Assembly: GCA_949752745.1 (NCBI GenBank) | Contig: OX457024.1 | Location: 107,595,692-107,659,691, forward strand | Direction of reading: 5' to 3' | DNA: 64,000 nt | DNA from: Protula sp. h YS-2021 | Lineage: Eukaryota; Annelida; Polychaeta; Sabellida; Serpulidae | Part shown: in pieces, positions 47,525 through 58,484 of the stretch | Position numbering within the stretch: position 1 is the first letter of the stretch | Layout of the letters: the number at the start of each line of letters is the position of its first letter | The notes under the pieces: model-generated | The model's input: only the letters and a program-made list of their open reading frames with translations | Database searches by the model: none | What the model was told of the DNA's origin: nothing | Program-made: the position numbers and the translations under genes

Positions 47525-48110
47525 GTGACAGGAGACAGATCGTTGTGAATTTTATTTGAAAATATATTGATGTAGCAAATCAATGAAACAATTGATACTT
47601 TTACTGTGCTGAAACAACTTTGATTTTTTAGGATTTCTTACATGAAATTTGTTCTTATCCTTTTATCCAATCTATCGTCTTTAAAATTTCTAATATTAAA
47701 GGATGCTAATTTTATTTCAATACATCTGTTATCATTTACATGAGTTTTATGCACAATGAGACGCTGGCATCTAAAGAAAAATACACAAATTTGCTGAAAA
47801 TTTAAATTGATTCATAATCTCAACCAATTAGAAAAGTCAATGTTCTAGCTCTTTTTTTAATGCATATTTCAACATGCCAGCCTGCTGCAACGAACATTTC
47901 AGTATACAACTGCAAACAAAAAATTGTGTAATTGTTAATTTAGAAACATATTGTGTATTAAACAGTTGACACATGGCACACATTTTACAACACTTAAACG
48001 TGTTATATCGCTTAACGTCTTCTTAACACATATTGCATAGTGAACAAATTAGATCTCACATAAATGCATAGCATATTTTCGACCAGCAGGCAACATTACA
48101 TATTGACTGC
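47525..48110. other. No feature seen
   Basis: AT-rich spacer between two minisatellites. Confidence 0.4.
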
Positions 48111-48114
48111 TGTA

Positions 48115-48735
48115 GAGCGCATTCACATGTGTCAGTGTATTCACATGAGATACAGCACAGTGTTGTCATATGATAAATAACAGTGCAGTCATATAATAAA
48201 GCATGGCGTTGTGATATGCGTTAGCATGTAGTTACATGATATATCGTAGTGTAGTCACATAGCATAGCGAAGTGTAGTCACATGATACAGTACAATGTAG
48301 TCACATGATACAGTGCAGTGTAGTATCATGATACAGCACAGTATAGTAACATACAGAGCATGGTGTAGTCCTGCTAGAGCACAATGGAGTCACAAGATAG
48401 AGCACGGTATAGTTACATTATATAGCTCATTGTAGTAACACGATAAAGCACATTGTAGTCATACGATATAGTCCAGCGCAGTCACATGATACAGCACAGT
48501 GTAGTCACATGATATAACACAGTGTAGTCGTATGATAAAGCATATTTAGGTTACATGATATGTCAGAGCGTAGTCACATTATACAGCCCAATGTAGTCAC
48601 ATGATATAGTAAGTGTAGGCATATGATATGGTATAGTGTAGTCACATATATAGCAGGATGTAGTTATATGATACAGGAGAGTGTAGTCATATGTTCTATC
48701 ACAGTATGCATGGTATAGCACAGTGCATTAACAAA
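48115..48735. repeat. ~22-23-bp minisatellite, about 27 copies
   Basis: Unit GTGTAGTCACATGATACAGC plus ACA, strongly diverged between copies. Confidence 0.9.
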
Positions 48736-48972
48736 ACATTACACAAGCAGGACATGTATTTATAAGGAAAAAAGCAGACACGACTAAGCGATGTGGCATT
48801 CACTTATTTAAAATTGTTGAATCGTGAAATAATTTAAAAAAAATTATTAGAATAAATTGATATTTCAAAGATAAATACTTTAAATTGATAGGTACAAATT
48901 GATAGGTACAAAATAAAATGGAACATTTATGTTCCACATGTCAGCAATACCTAATAACATGCTTAATCTTAA

Positions 48973-48978
48973 TTTATT
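48973..48978 (-). terminator. Candidate poly(A) signal AATAAA
   Basis: AATAAA on the minus strand 27 bases after the TAG at 49005 of the AbfB gene, which supports that stop as the genuine end. Confidence 0.55.
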
Positions 48979-49004
48979 TCTATATTAAACACTAAACTGC
49001 ATTG

Positions 49005-49198
49005 CTACATTGAAGAAAACATACCATAAAAACTGACATCTCTCCTGAATATGTCGACATCTGAGTACTGAGAAATCTTGAGCTTTGAGTCCATGTGACG
49101 TATAAAGTAATTAGGATAATTAATCGATTCAAACGTCACAGTTCCCTCGAACAATTCAGCACTGTTCATTCGAAACGTTGCATCTGCTTTGTAGAGAT
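49005..49198 (-). CDS. AbfB gene exon 8: trefoil lobe C of domain 2 and stop
   Basis: DATFRMNSAELFEGTVTFES, INYPNYFIRHMDSKL, DIFRRDVSFYG, then MFSSM and TAG. A donor-like TATG|GTATGT at 49025 stands exactly where exon 5 ends, so a further module could once have followed. The nearby AATAAA and lack of a downstream lobe favour termination here. Confidence 0.78.
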
Positions 49199-50430
49199 CT
49201 AAGCAATAATCCAACAATGATCTTTTTAAGATTGTAAAGAAACAAGATTTTCTGTTGAATAACCTTGATGCCTATGAATTACAGCCTTAAATCCACAAGT
49301 GATCAAACGTGAAAATAAATACTAGTCTTGAACAAACTAGAATATTTTAAAATATATTGTCACATAAAATTAATTGGAATATTTGTTCAAATGACACATT
49401 CTTTTAATTAAAATACATGCATTGATTTTGGCATAAAAATTAATTTGAATACTTCTACCTAGGCTAACTATACTTATTGTATCTACGTAAATTAGCTGAG
49501 GTAATGAGCTGAGGTAATGAGATATGTGTACAAAACACAATGAGCAAACTTATGTTAAAAGGTTAACATACTGTCTATTGCTAACGCCATAATACAAATA
49601 TTTCATAGTTGTTATCTGTTACCGTGTTCAAATCATGTTTAAACCACGTTCATTTGCACACTTTGAAAATATTGTTACTTTGTTACATTAGCCAAAAGAG
49701 TGCGATTGTTTATCAAAGTACAGGTTAATTCTCACTTGAAAATCTGGGATTGCTGTAGTACTCTAAGTCGATATTGTATTCAATATGTCTGATGTAGAAT
49801 CCGGGCTTACTTGCGGATTCTAAAGACACCGTTCCAAATTCTCCAGTCAATCCTTTATACAAAAAAGACAATTGTGCTGATCATTGATCTACCAGACCAA
49901 CGAGCTGGTTACGAAAATAAAACGAAAATAGAAACAATGCACATGTTCTTATCGAAACCTTAAGCTTTTCGAACCATATCCTGTGGGTGGCGGATCTAGG
50001 AGATTCAGTAGTTGAGTCTCCCCCCTAAAATCGAAAACAAGACTGTTTAACTTTTGTCTTTTCACAAGCAAATTTGACTGGTAAACTGGATACTTAGTGT
50101 GACTTTTTGAAGTTGAAACCCACACTTGACCTGTATTCGCAACTTTCATTTTATGTTATATTTTCTAATGGAAACTTATGTTTATAGCTACCTGCCACTA
50201 TCTTCAGTTTGTGTCCCTGGAAACTTATAATACCGTGTCTGGCTGCATCAAAATCAATCTTTGTGCCGGGTATGTTTTGCGTTAACAGGTACACTGGGTG
50301 AGGAGTTGGTGTACCTTGTGGAAAATTTATCATTATAAGTATGCTATAGCTATTGCTATTATAATTATCATTATTGCAATTATTGTAGCTATTATTATTG
50401 TCATTATTATTACTATTATTATTGTCATTA

Positions 50431-50481
<51 letters not shown>

Positions 50482-53400
50482 TTTATGCATGTATGTATTG
50501 TTTGTCAGTATTCTGCAACAACTACTACTGCTCTTACTAATACTGCTACAAGCTATTTGAAAGATGACAGAGCAATAACAAGCAGCTTAAGGTAACATCA
50601 AAAACAAAAGTTTCTTACTTTTATCTATTGAATGCCCAACTAAAATAAAGAAATATTTGCAGATGTAAAGTAATCTTTATCTTTCGAATATTTCTTATTG
50701 AGTCAGGATTATACGATTATATTATTATATGCGAGTGGCGATTTTACAAATATTAATCACAAAATGTTTGATAGTGCCAAATATGCAAGGAGTGATCCTT
50801 TCAATAAAACATTCAAGTATTCGGTCTAGTTTGCCCCCCCCCCCCCCCGAAAAAACATGAAGACATTTCCAATAACGGAATGACATGATCAAAAGTCACA
50901 AAGCTTTGATCATCGGCTGAAAATTAACAAAATTTACCATTTGTGGGCGGAACAGTATTCAGTTATGATATTGAAATGATTAGCCTAAAACACTAGCTGG
51001 AGTCGAATTGATAAACTTTCTACTGCACGCACACATGCAAGCACGGACAGACGTGCATACAGACGTGCATACTACTTAACTAACGAATTAACGGACTTCG
51101 GGGGCACATTTTGTATGTAAGATAGAAAATCACCTACCATAGAAACTTGAGTCCTTTTTGAACAATTCCGTATTTGAAAACGGGTCAAGCCTAAGCTGAC
51201 TAAAGGCATGGCGTATGAAGCAGTTTGGGTAATTGACAGATTCCAAAGCTATAGCACCATGAAACCATTTGTTATACCTCAGTTTAAAAGTTGCGTCTTT
51301 GTGATATGTACCTAAACATTTAAGACAAATAATTCAAACAAAACGACAAAAACGTTCTTGGAAGAAACCGCCAAAACAAACATAAGCAATTTCAAATGTG
51401 TGGGGTTTTTTTAATTTCAAATCGAATTATTAGCTTTATTTTAAAAAAAAATTGTCAAATAACATTTAAAAATTAATTTAAATTAGAATATGTAAAATGG
51501 ATTCGTTTTAAATGGGTTTTCCTTTTCATGCAACTGTACATAACAAATATAATGTGCAATAATGGTGCTATTATTTTGTTCCAAGTGTTCTTTTTTCATT
51601 GCAAAGCGTATAAGAAATAGCATTCAGCTTGTTTATTATTGGCTCTGAAAGGACGAAGTGGAAGTAAACCTATTTGTATTGCGCATTAGCACACCTCGCT
51701 ATGCTTAAAAAGATAAACGTATTTAATTTACGTAATGTGTTGTATTAAATGTCCACGTATAGCTTTGAATAATATTGATAATATTAACATGATCAATTCC
51801 ATACTAGGAGATTTTGGATTAACAGAAGATTCTAAATATAGACGACGTTCGAAATGTCGCATGTAGAACATCTTGTTACTGTATGACTGAAATGAAACTG
51901 TCCCTGGTTCTTTGGTCAATCCTAAAAAGCATATAAAATTTCAATAATTTAATTATGCGTACTTACTTTTTCTACTTTATCTGAACACCTTATTGAAAAG
52001 TTTTATCGAATTACATTTCCATTATGGATTGCATATTATTATGTATGAAATACGTACAGATACATTATTACATAACCCTCTGTTCAATATTTAGTTATAC
52101 CACAATTTACTAAAAATTAACCGATTATTCCAAAATTATAAAACGTTAAAGTACCAATCAAAGTACAGCTGTCGACCTATTTTATCATGTCAGTAACATG
52201 CCTCCTTACTGAATTTATTTAACTGAAAACTTGCAGAAAAATGTACCTGGTTTAATGATAACAAATCCGTAGCCTTGAGGTCCTATACAACCTCTGCTAT
52301 CCTTATCAAAGGTTATTTTCGCAAACTCCAAATTGTGGCTTATCAAATACACGAGATCTGTGGATTTGATAGCAAACTCATTTAATAGAAAGCAGCTATA
52401 TATTTACAACATTCACAAGAATCACATAAGAATCTTAAAATTTCGATTTTTTTCACAGTGTAGGGCAGTAAAGCTATGAAAATTTCCATTTCGCACAGCA
52501 TAACACCTAAAAATATGCAAAGGAATGAAGAGCGTATTGGTGGTAAAACTAATGTGTTTTCGAAACTGTAAATGATAATGTTATTATTAGTGCAAAGTTC
52601 GACAGGTGAGAGAGTTGAAGGGAAGAGTGCCATAAACGACACAGGATTACAACAGTATGAAACCTTAAAACTGAAAATTAATTTACTAAAATAAAAATAA
52701 ATTAATGAGGAGACCTCAGTAAAAGCAGCACTAAATAAACGGTGAATAGTATCACGTGTAAGTTTTTATCAATAATGTCTCTTTGTTATTGTACTGCGAA
52801 ATAATTCTTTTTACCTTTCTCAGAACAGTGGCAGTCCGGGTCCCGATGGTGATATTCATCCGCAGCTGAAATAAGTACTTAATTTTTCTCAACGCATAGT
52901 AAAGTAGAAAAACATTCTCGGTGGAGAAACAAATACTGAAATGTCAGCTTAGCTGAATACAAAAGTTTCCTTGGTGATGGAGCATTAGACGGTAATTCTG
53001 TGTGGGCGGGAGGGGTTAGGGGAGGAAGTCGGAGGGGGGGCGGCGTTGTCTATCAAAACGTTCCAAATATTTACTACAACAAAAGCAAACTATAATATTT
53101 CACATTTATAGATCATCCGCAATGCAAATAAGAAGCACTTTTGGCCCTCCCGGAGATCTTAATTGCAAAATAATTTACCTTGATTAGTATAATTACCTCT
53201 TCATACAATAAAACTTAATAAGTTGGAGCCAGAATAAAGCCAGAATGACTTGAATAAAATTTATTTATACGATGAATGCTTTCATTACTGTACACTAGAA
53301 GCAAACAACGAGGATTAACTATTCTATAGTTTTACAGTTTTAATTATATTGAATCTGGCAGTACAGTTGAACATTCAAATACATGATAAAACATTACTGG

Positions 53401-53653
53401 CAAATATGGAAACGAAGCTGTGAGATAGTTAATATTTACTCTCAAGATGGTTTTGTGTTTTTTTTTTGTTTTTTTTTTGTTGTGTCTGAGATTTTCTATT
53501 GTTTAAATTTACAAGAGATCATTCCAGGGATAAAGCCTGATACTTCATATAAATCTTTAAAATGTATTAGATGTAAATAGAAAAGATTTACCTACCTGAC
53601 CACACAATATGTCCCACGAGTACGCAGCTCATCCATATCATTGGAAATCTCAT
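49005..53653 (-). CDS. Secreted protein with two AbfB (CBM42-type beta-trefoil) domains, 8 exons
   Basis: Exons (minus strand): 53596-53653, 52815-52865, 52247-52357, 51805-51921, 51138-51311, 50192-50314, 49736-49852, 49005-49198. All seven introns are phase 1 with GT/AG ends; the sum is 945 bases, 314 aa. Layout: signal peptide (MRFPMIWMSCVLVGHIVWS), a short Cys linker (RDPDCHCSEK), then twice a set of three lobes: VYL(I/L)..N (37/41 aa), GLT.E.GTVS.(E/Q)S...FY(I/M)RH (39/39), and DATF(K/R)...ES(V/I)NYPN.FIRH (58/~64). The (Y/F)IRH and DATF signatures are those of AbfB domains, which bind arabinofuranose side chains in fungal and bacterial enzymes. No catalytic domain is present, so a lectin-like extracellular role is inferred. 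Confidence 0.82.
49736..49852 (-). CDS. AbfB gene exon 7: trefoil lobe B of domain 2
   Basis: 39 codons, GLTGEFGTVSLESASKPGFY with IRHIEYNIDLEYY. The donor CAA|GTGAGA fits consensus. Confidence 0.82.
50192..50314 (-). CDS. AbfB gene exon 6: trefoil lobe A of domain 2
   Basis: 41 codons, PTPHPVYLLTQNIPGTKIDF ... GHKLKIVAG. Donor GCAG|GTAGCT. Aligns with exon 3. Confidence 0.72.
50345..50487. repeat. (ATT)n/(TTTA)n microsatellite
   Basis: Interrupted ATT trinucleotides turning into TTTA tetranucleotides, just upstream of exon 6 on the gene strand. Confidence 0.95.
50600..51125. other. Intron 5 of the AbfB gene; simple C17 run
   Basis: A 16-17-base C homopolymer lies at about 50831-50848. No exon seen. 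A short tandem ACGTGCATACAG is at 51048-51070. Confidence 0.5.
51138..51311 (-). CDS. AbfB gene exon 5: trefoil lobe C of domain 1
   Basis: 58 codons with DATFKLRYNKW, ALESVNYPNCFIRHAFSQLR and LFKKDSSFYG. Acceptor ATGTTTAG, donor ATG|GTAGGT. Confidence 0.82.
51805..51921 (-). CDS. AbfB gene exon 4: trefoil lobe B of domain 1
   Basis: 39 codons, GLTKEPGTVSFQSYSNKMFY with MRH, same length and phase as exon 7. Acceptor GCTTTTTAG. The donor (CTA|GTATGG) is weak but matches exon 7 in position. The open frame beyond it is intronic. Confidence 0.75.
52247..52357 (-). CDS. AbfB gene exon 3: trefoil lobe A of domain 1
   Basis: 37 codons, LVYLISHNLEFAKITFD ... CIGPQGYGFVIIKP, homologous to exon 6. 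Donor CCAG|GTACAT. Confidence 0.7.
52815..52865 (-). CDS. AbfB gene exon 2: short cysteine linker
   Basis: 51 bases, acceptor TTATTTCAG, donor AAAG|GTAAAA. Encodes ADEYHHRDPDCHCSEK, with two cysteines that may pair. Confidence 0.7.
53003..53047 (+). other. Potential G-quadruplex tract
   Basis: Plus-strand GTGGGCGGGAGGGG, TTAGGGGAGG and GGAGGGGGGGCGG give four or more G-runs within 45 bases, in intron 1 of the minus-strand AbfB gene. Confidence 0.6.
53596..53653 (-). CDS. AbfB gene exon 1: signal peptide
   Basis: ATG at 53651-53653, hydrophobic core MSCVLVGHIVW, donor CAG|GTAGGT, ends phase 1. Confidence 0.78.
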
Positions 53654-53659
53654 TCTCGA

Positions 53660-54950
53660 GACAATTTACACTTGTCGTTGTGACTGCACAAATAATCGAC
53701 ACTACCAATTTTAAAATGCCTCGCAAAGACTAAGTTCACAAATGTCAATGATTAAACTGTGTTCACTCACAAAAGATTGCCCTTTACTGTTAAAATAGAA
53801 ATATTGGTTTCATTATTTCAGATATTGATTTAAATCAGTTCATGCCAGCTTACTGAAAAAAATCAAGACGACACTTCTCCATCCATTCGGTTTTGCTTTT
53901 ATATCTCTCAGTTTGTAACGGACAAACATTTTTTTAAATACATGTGTGCTCCAGGTTTAAACAGCAAAATGCCATATCGTATTCACCAAAATAATGGGCG
54001 ATGTCCATTTTGATCTACCCCAAAATAGCATCAATGTTTGTGAATGAAAAATTAAAAACTCTTCAAAAATAAGCGTTAAATTCCTAAGTTTCAGACGTCC
54101 AAAAATCAGATATTTGTGTCTTTTTATGTTAAAACGCTTGAGGATCTACTAAAGCGACGTATCGCATTCAGCAATTAAATCGACTCCTACGAGTCGCAAT
54201 CAAGCCGTGAGCTTTGGTCTATAATACAATATTTTATTTTAAAGTTGTAAAATAATAATGCAAATTGCGATTAGACAAAGCCAGGACAAATAAAACTGAT
54301 ATATGAAAATATTTTTAAATCCTTATCTTTTTAAGATATCAATTCAATTGAAGAGATCCGTAACATTACATGAAATGTTTGAAGAAAGCAAAACACACGT
54401 TGCAGCGAATTTGAAAGCAAAACATTTGAACGTTTAATTTCCAATTTAATAAATCTGACATTCTATGTTTATGATGTGTTTATCTCTAGATCACTTCTGA
54501 CTTTGTCTTATTTTAGTGTAAAAAATGAAGCACACCAACCTTTGTAGAAAGATATCTCTCTGCTGTTAAGCTATGGAATGTCTCTACAGAAGAGATGTTG
54601 TATAATTATATAGTTGTCATTATTTCCTTCCCGTTCGTACGAGATTTGAATCCTATTATATTGATTAGTTGAGGGTATTGTGTAGCTGTGACTCACTTAA
54701 CAAAGTTTTTGCGTCAACCAGTGCTAACAGCTATTGCAGAAAAGACCCACCTAGGGCAAATACACGTCTGACGATTCGGTGAGTGTGCCATGAACTGAAA
54801 CATAAATATGGGGTACTATCCCGCATATTCTTCTTCGTTATAAAATTTATCAAAGATATTCTAAAAATGTTAAAAAATATCTAAATTTTATAAGGAACCA
54901 CAACACAGCTTAGTATTCCCACTTATTTGTTATGAAAAATGTCATTTTAA
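53660..54950. other. 5' flank of the AbfB gene; no element assigned
   Basis: The sequence upstream of the ATG is AT-rich. No confident TATA box or second exon is seen. Confidence 0.4.
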
Positions 54951-55870
54951 TGGGCGCTAATTTGATCAGCCCAGACACCCTCCTTTTGTATTTGACACCG
55001 GTGTTTTCTCATTTAAGGGTCGACACATATTATTTGAGTCCCGTGTTTACGAGGGCTTCAAATGCCATCTTGGGGGTTTCAAATTAGAAAAAAGGGTCTC
55101 AAATGGAAACGTAGGGCCTCAGATCACATTAACGTCACAGATACTACTATTAACGCCCCAGTGATTTCTGCTATCCCCCCTTTCGGGAATAAAGGAGTGC
55201 TAAATGAAAATGACTCCCTTTTATACTGAAATCGACACTCAGAATGACCCCACCCATCTTTGCGGAGAATAATGATATCTTGACAACTTTTTCAGTAACG
55301 CAATTTTTGTTTACATTTCGGCTTACCCTTTTAGATGCATTCTTTTACATTTAGTTTATCTCAAAAATGGATGGTTTTGTGAACATCCGAAATCGTAAAA
55401 AAAATGTTCGCACATTGTTAAGAATTTCAAAGGCAGTAATATTGTGCATCCAGATCGCTGTTAACATGCCTCAGTGTCTCACATACTGATAATGGTAACG
55501 CGTCACACCATTTTGCTGAGCGTTAATGTGATCTGAGCCCAGGTTTCCTTATTTAACACCCAATGTTTCTTATTTTAAGCCCGACACATGTCAGTTGAGG
55601 CCCCGTGGGAGGGAGGGACTACTCACAAAACAAACTGTTGTGTGTCCATGGCTTTTTAAAGCGACCCTTAAACGAGGAGTACTAGCTTTGAAATAACGCC
55701 TTTTGGAAAATTAACGAAAGTTATCCCCTTTTCTACGAAACTGTTCTCCGCGCCGACACAGTCTGGTCTCAAAATCACCTTTCTCGGCTTTCTGTTTTAA
55801 ACACGCATGGTAACACATATGATACCAAATGCCGCCCTCTATCTGGAACAGATCCCGACAGGTCTTTTAG
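54950..55870. repeat. Dispersed repeat with two related halves; cognate near 62.9 kb
   Basis: GATCAGCCCAGACACCCTCC ... TTTAAGGGTCGACACAT (about 54964-55030) resembles GATCTGAGCCCAGGTTTCC ... TTTAAGCCCGACACAT (about 55530-55580). The end GCATGGTAACACATATGATA (about 55806) matches GCATGATAACACATAGGATA near 62918. Confidence 0.55.
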
Positions 55871-55874
55871 GGAA

Positions 55875-58300
55875 TACACTTTTTGTTAATATTTCGGCGA
55901 TTTCTTATTATTCTTTAACACGTATTAACACATGCTACCCCACCACAACACATGCTCCCTCACCACACCAAATCTAATGTTATAACGTTTTAGAAAGCTA
56001 TGAAACCATGCATTAGATTCCTTAAAATCAAGCCTTAATTGCATTGCAAATTTGCATGCATTTTGCACTAGTAAAGGTCCAAAAAAGGGATGTGTTATGA
56101 CTCTTAACGGAATGCCTACACCCTAAAACAATGGGGTTTTAGGATACATGCTGCTACAGCTAAAATCAACAGCAGCCATGCAAGTTAAGAACACAAATAC
56201 GAGGGTCTTATCTTTATATATAATAACGTTTGTATTAAATAGCACTCCGGGTGTCCGGTGTGTGTGAGGTGAGTTTCTTTAAAATGAAAATGAATGTAAA
56301 ATTAAAAGAAGACTGAAACATCGCTCCGGTATAACGAGTTATACAGTTTATCGAGGTTGTCTGGGCCTGAGGTTTTACTGTACTTGAATGATTGACAAGA
56401 CTGAGCAGGGCATTTTGCCTGACGTATGACTTCGGATGAACAAAACTTAATACCGCCTCCTAACTGTATCGCACTTGCAGATTGTTTACTTATGTGAATT
56501 TCTGTGCAATGAACCGATTTATTCGGTTAACGCTGTTCCATTAAATGGTTCTGTTCATACAAGACAGAGACTGTTACCCTGATGTTTATCCATCTGACTC
56601 CTCATGTTTTTCATGCGTTCCGTATGATTGATTTGAAGAGGCAGATGTTTAGTGCGTTCGCACAGCTGAAATCAAAAACACCTGTAGGAACTATTCGCTT
56701 GACGTATTGAAATCTACATCTGTCTAGTTCACTGTCGGAAAAAAGAAGGGTGTTCACAATGCAGAAAACTTTAAATGCAAAGTGAAGTACTGAATTTGGT
56801 AAAAGTGACTGGGCTTCTAAGTCTGGTTGAAGCAGAATAAAAAGAAAAGGCTAAAATTACACTGAAAATATAAATTAAAAAATGGATAAATTGGTTTGAG
56901 TAACTTAATAATTTTGTAGCTTTAAAAATAGATATAAAAACAATTTACATATATATTTTACATATATAAAATATTCTCCAATATTGTTTAAGTTTTATTT
57001 TACAGCCAAATCGAATAATAGATTGTCAATACATATTGGCATCAAATGTATGAGACAGAAGAAATGTAAACTAAATTGAACGATAACATAGAGATCTTCC
57101 ATGAGCTTATCTAAATAGTGAGCGAATTTGCACTGTGAAATTCACCGAAATATTTTGAACATCGAGTGCAACATGTTGTAACGAAATTATATTAGAAAGG
57201 CAGAAAAATTAACAAAATTCCACTTCAGTAGAAACATATTCATAAATATGTTACAATACCTGCAGAATATGTAAATTGGTTTTTAAAAACTCATACGTGA
57301 GTATAATATATTTCAAAGTCCATCCATAGAAGAGAATTAGAATTATATTTATTTTTATAATTTCTTCATATTTGTAGTTAAAACGTAGCCTCCAGCGTGT
57401 ACTTTTACTACACCTATTTCTACAAAATAGAATCGATTTGCTTAAATCCTGGAAGATTTGTTTCTGCATTTTAAATCACATAAAACATAAACAACGCATC
57501 ACAGAAAGCTGCAATTCTATTTAAAGGAAATATCAGTTTTGAAGAGCGTGGAGTCTTCGTCCTAAATCCCGTGTTTTTGCCCCTTCAGGCGCCCCCCCCC
57601 CGCCCTCCCATACCACGCTTATCTATTTTGCCGTAAAGAACGTGAGGTTTTGCTTTGCACTGACTAGCCAAATTTCCACATCCCTTCGCTTTTCGATTTC
57701 ATATGAAACTGCACCATATGTTAAATTATTTTGCTTTACATAAAATATCTTAAAACGAAATTCTTTTCTCAATAAATTCCATTTTGATTTCATGTTCGCC
57801 CTCTATTTTAGCAGGTATATGTACAGAAATTTTCCTTCTTCGGAAATCTAGCACGGATCTGAACAAAAACCCCAACAACCCCAACTGGTTTCGTGAATAA
57901 TTAGTTGCAATTAATTCAGCTCCATTGGATTGTAAGTTTGAGTGTGATTGAACGCTTGAAGAGTGTTGTAGCATGCCCACTTATGAGTGTGTGTTAGTTT
58001 GCATGAGATTACACAATATTGGCGCGAATAGATGGCCGATGTTATGGATAATATGTTTCGCAACTGGTGGTTGATGATTTCATCAACATGTAGAAGGTTG
58101 TCGGTATGAGTTTGCAATAACTTTAAATGAATGAACAGCAACTGATGAGTGTCGGTTTTACAATATAAACACTGAAGGTTTATAGTGGATGCTTTTTACA
58201 GAAGATAATAACACCTGAATACCTTAGGGAGAATTTGTTTCTCAGCATAGGCAGTGGGTAGTGGAATTTTATTCTTGCAGCATAGTCGGTGACTGATGCC
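55875..58300. other. No gene seen
   Basis: AT-rich sequence with C-rich run at 57590-57605. The minus frames at 57251-57469 and 57750-58141 lack motif and splice pairing. Confidence 0.4.
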
Positions 58301-58307
58301 GTGAAGT

Positions 58308-58480
58308 AGACAATAGAACTACAGGCACACTGACGGGTTGCTATTCTCGTGGTGCCATGTGGTGGGCAATAGTGCTACAAATATGCACACTGACGATTTG
58401 CTATTCTCGTGGTGCCATGAAGTTGGCATAGTACTTCAGACATGCGCACTGACGGGTTGATGTTCTTCAGGCGCAGGTAT
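58308..58480. repeat. ~58-bp tandem repeat, 3 copies
   Basis: CACTGACG(G/A)(G/T)TTGCTATTCT with CGTGGTGCCATG, three times, the last copy truncated and diverged. Confidence 0.85.
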
Positions 58481-58484
58481 TGTT

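Noticed and set aside
46795..48735. Possible CRISPR-like array because of regularly spaced repeats
   Set aside because: Units are directly adjacent tandem minisatellites without unique spacers, in eukaryotic DNA.
52382..52642. 86-codon minus-strand frame inside the AbfB gene
   Set aside because: It lies in intron 2, breaks the AbfB lobe order and has no splice support.
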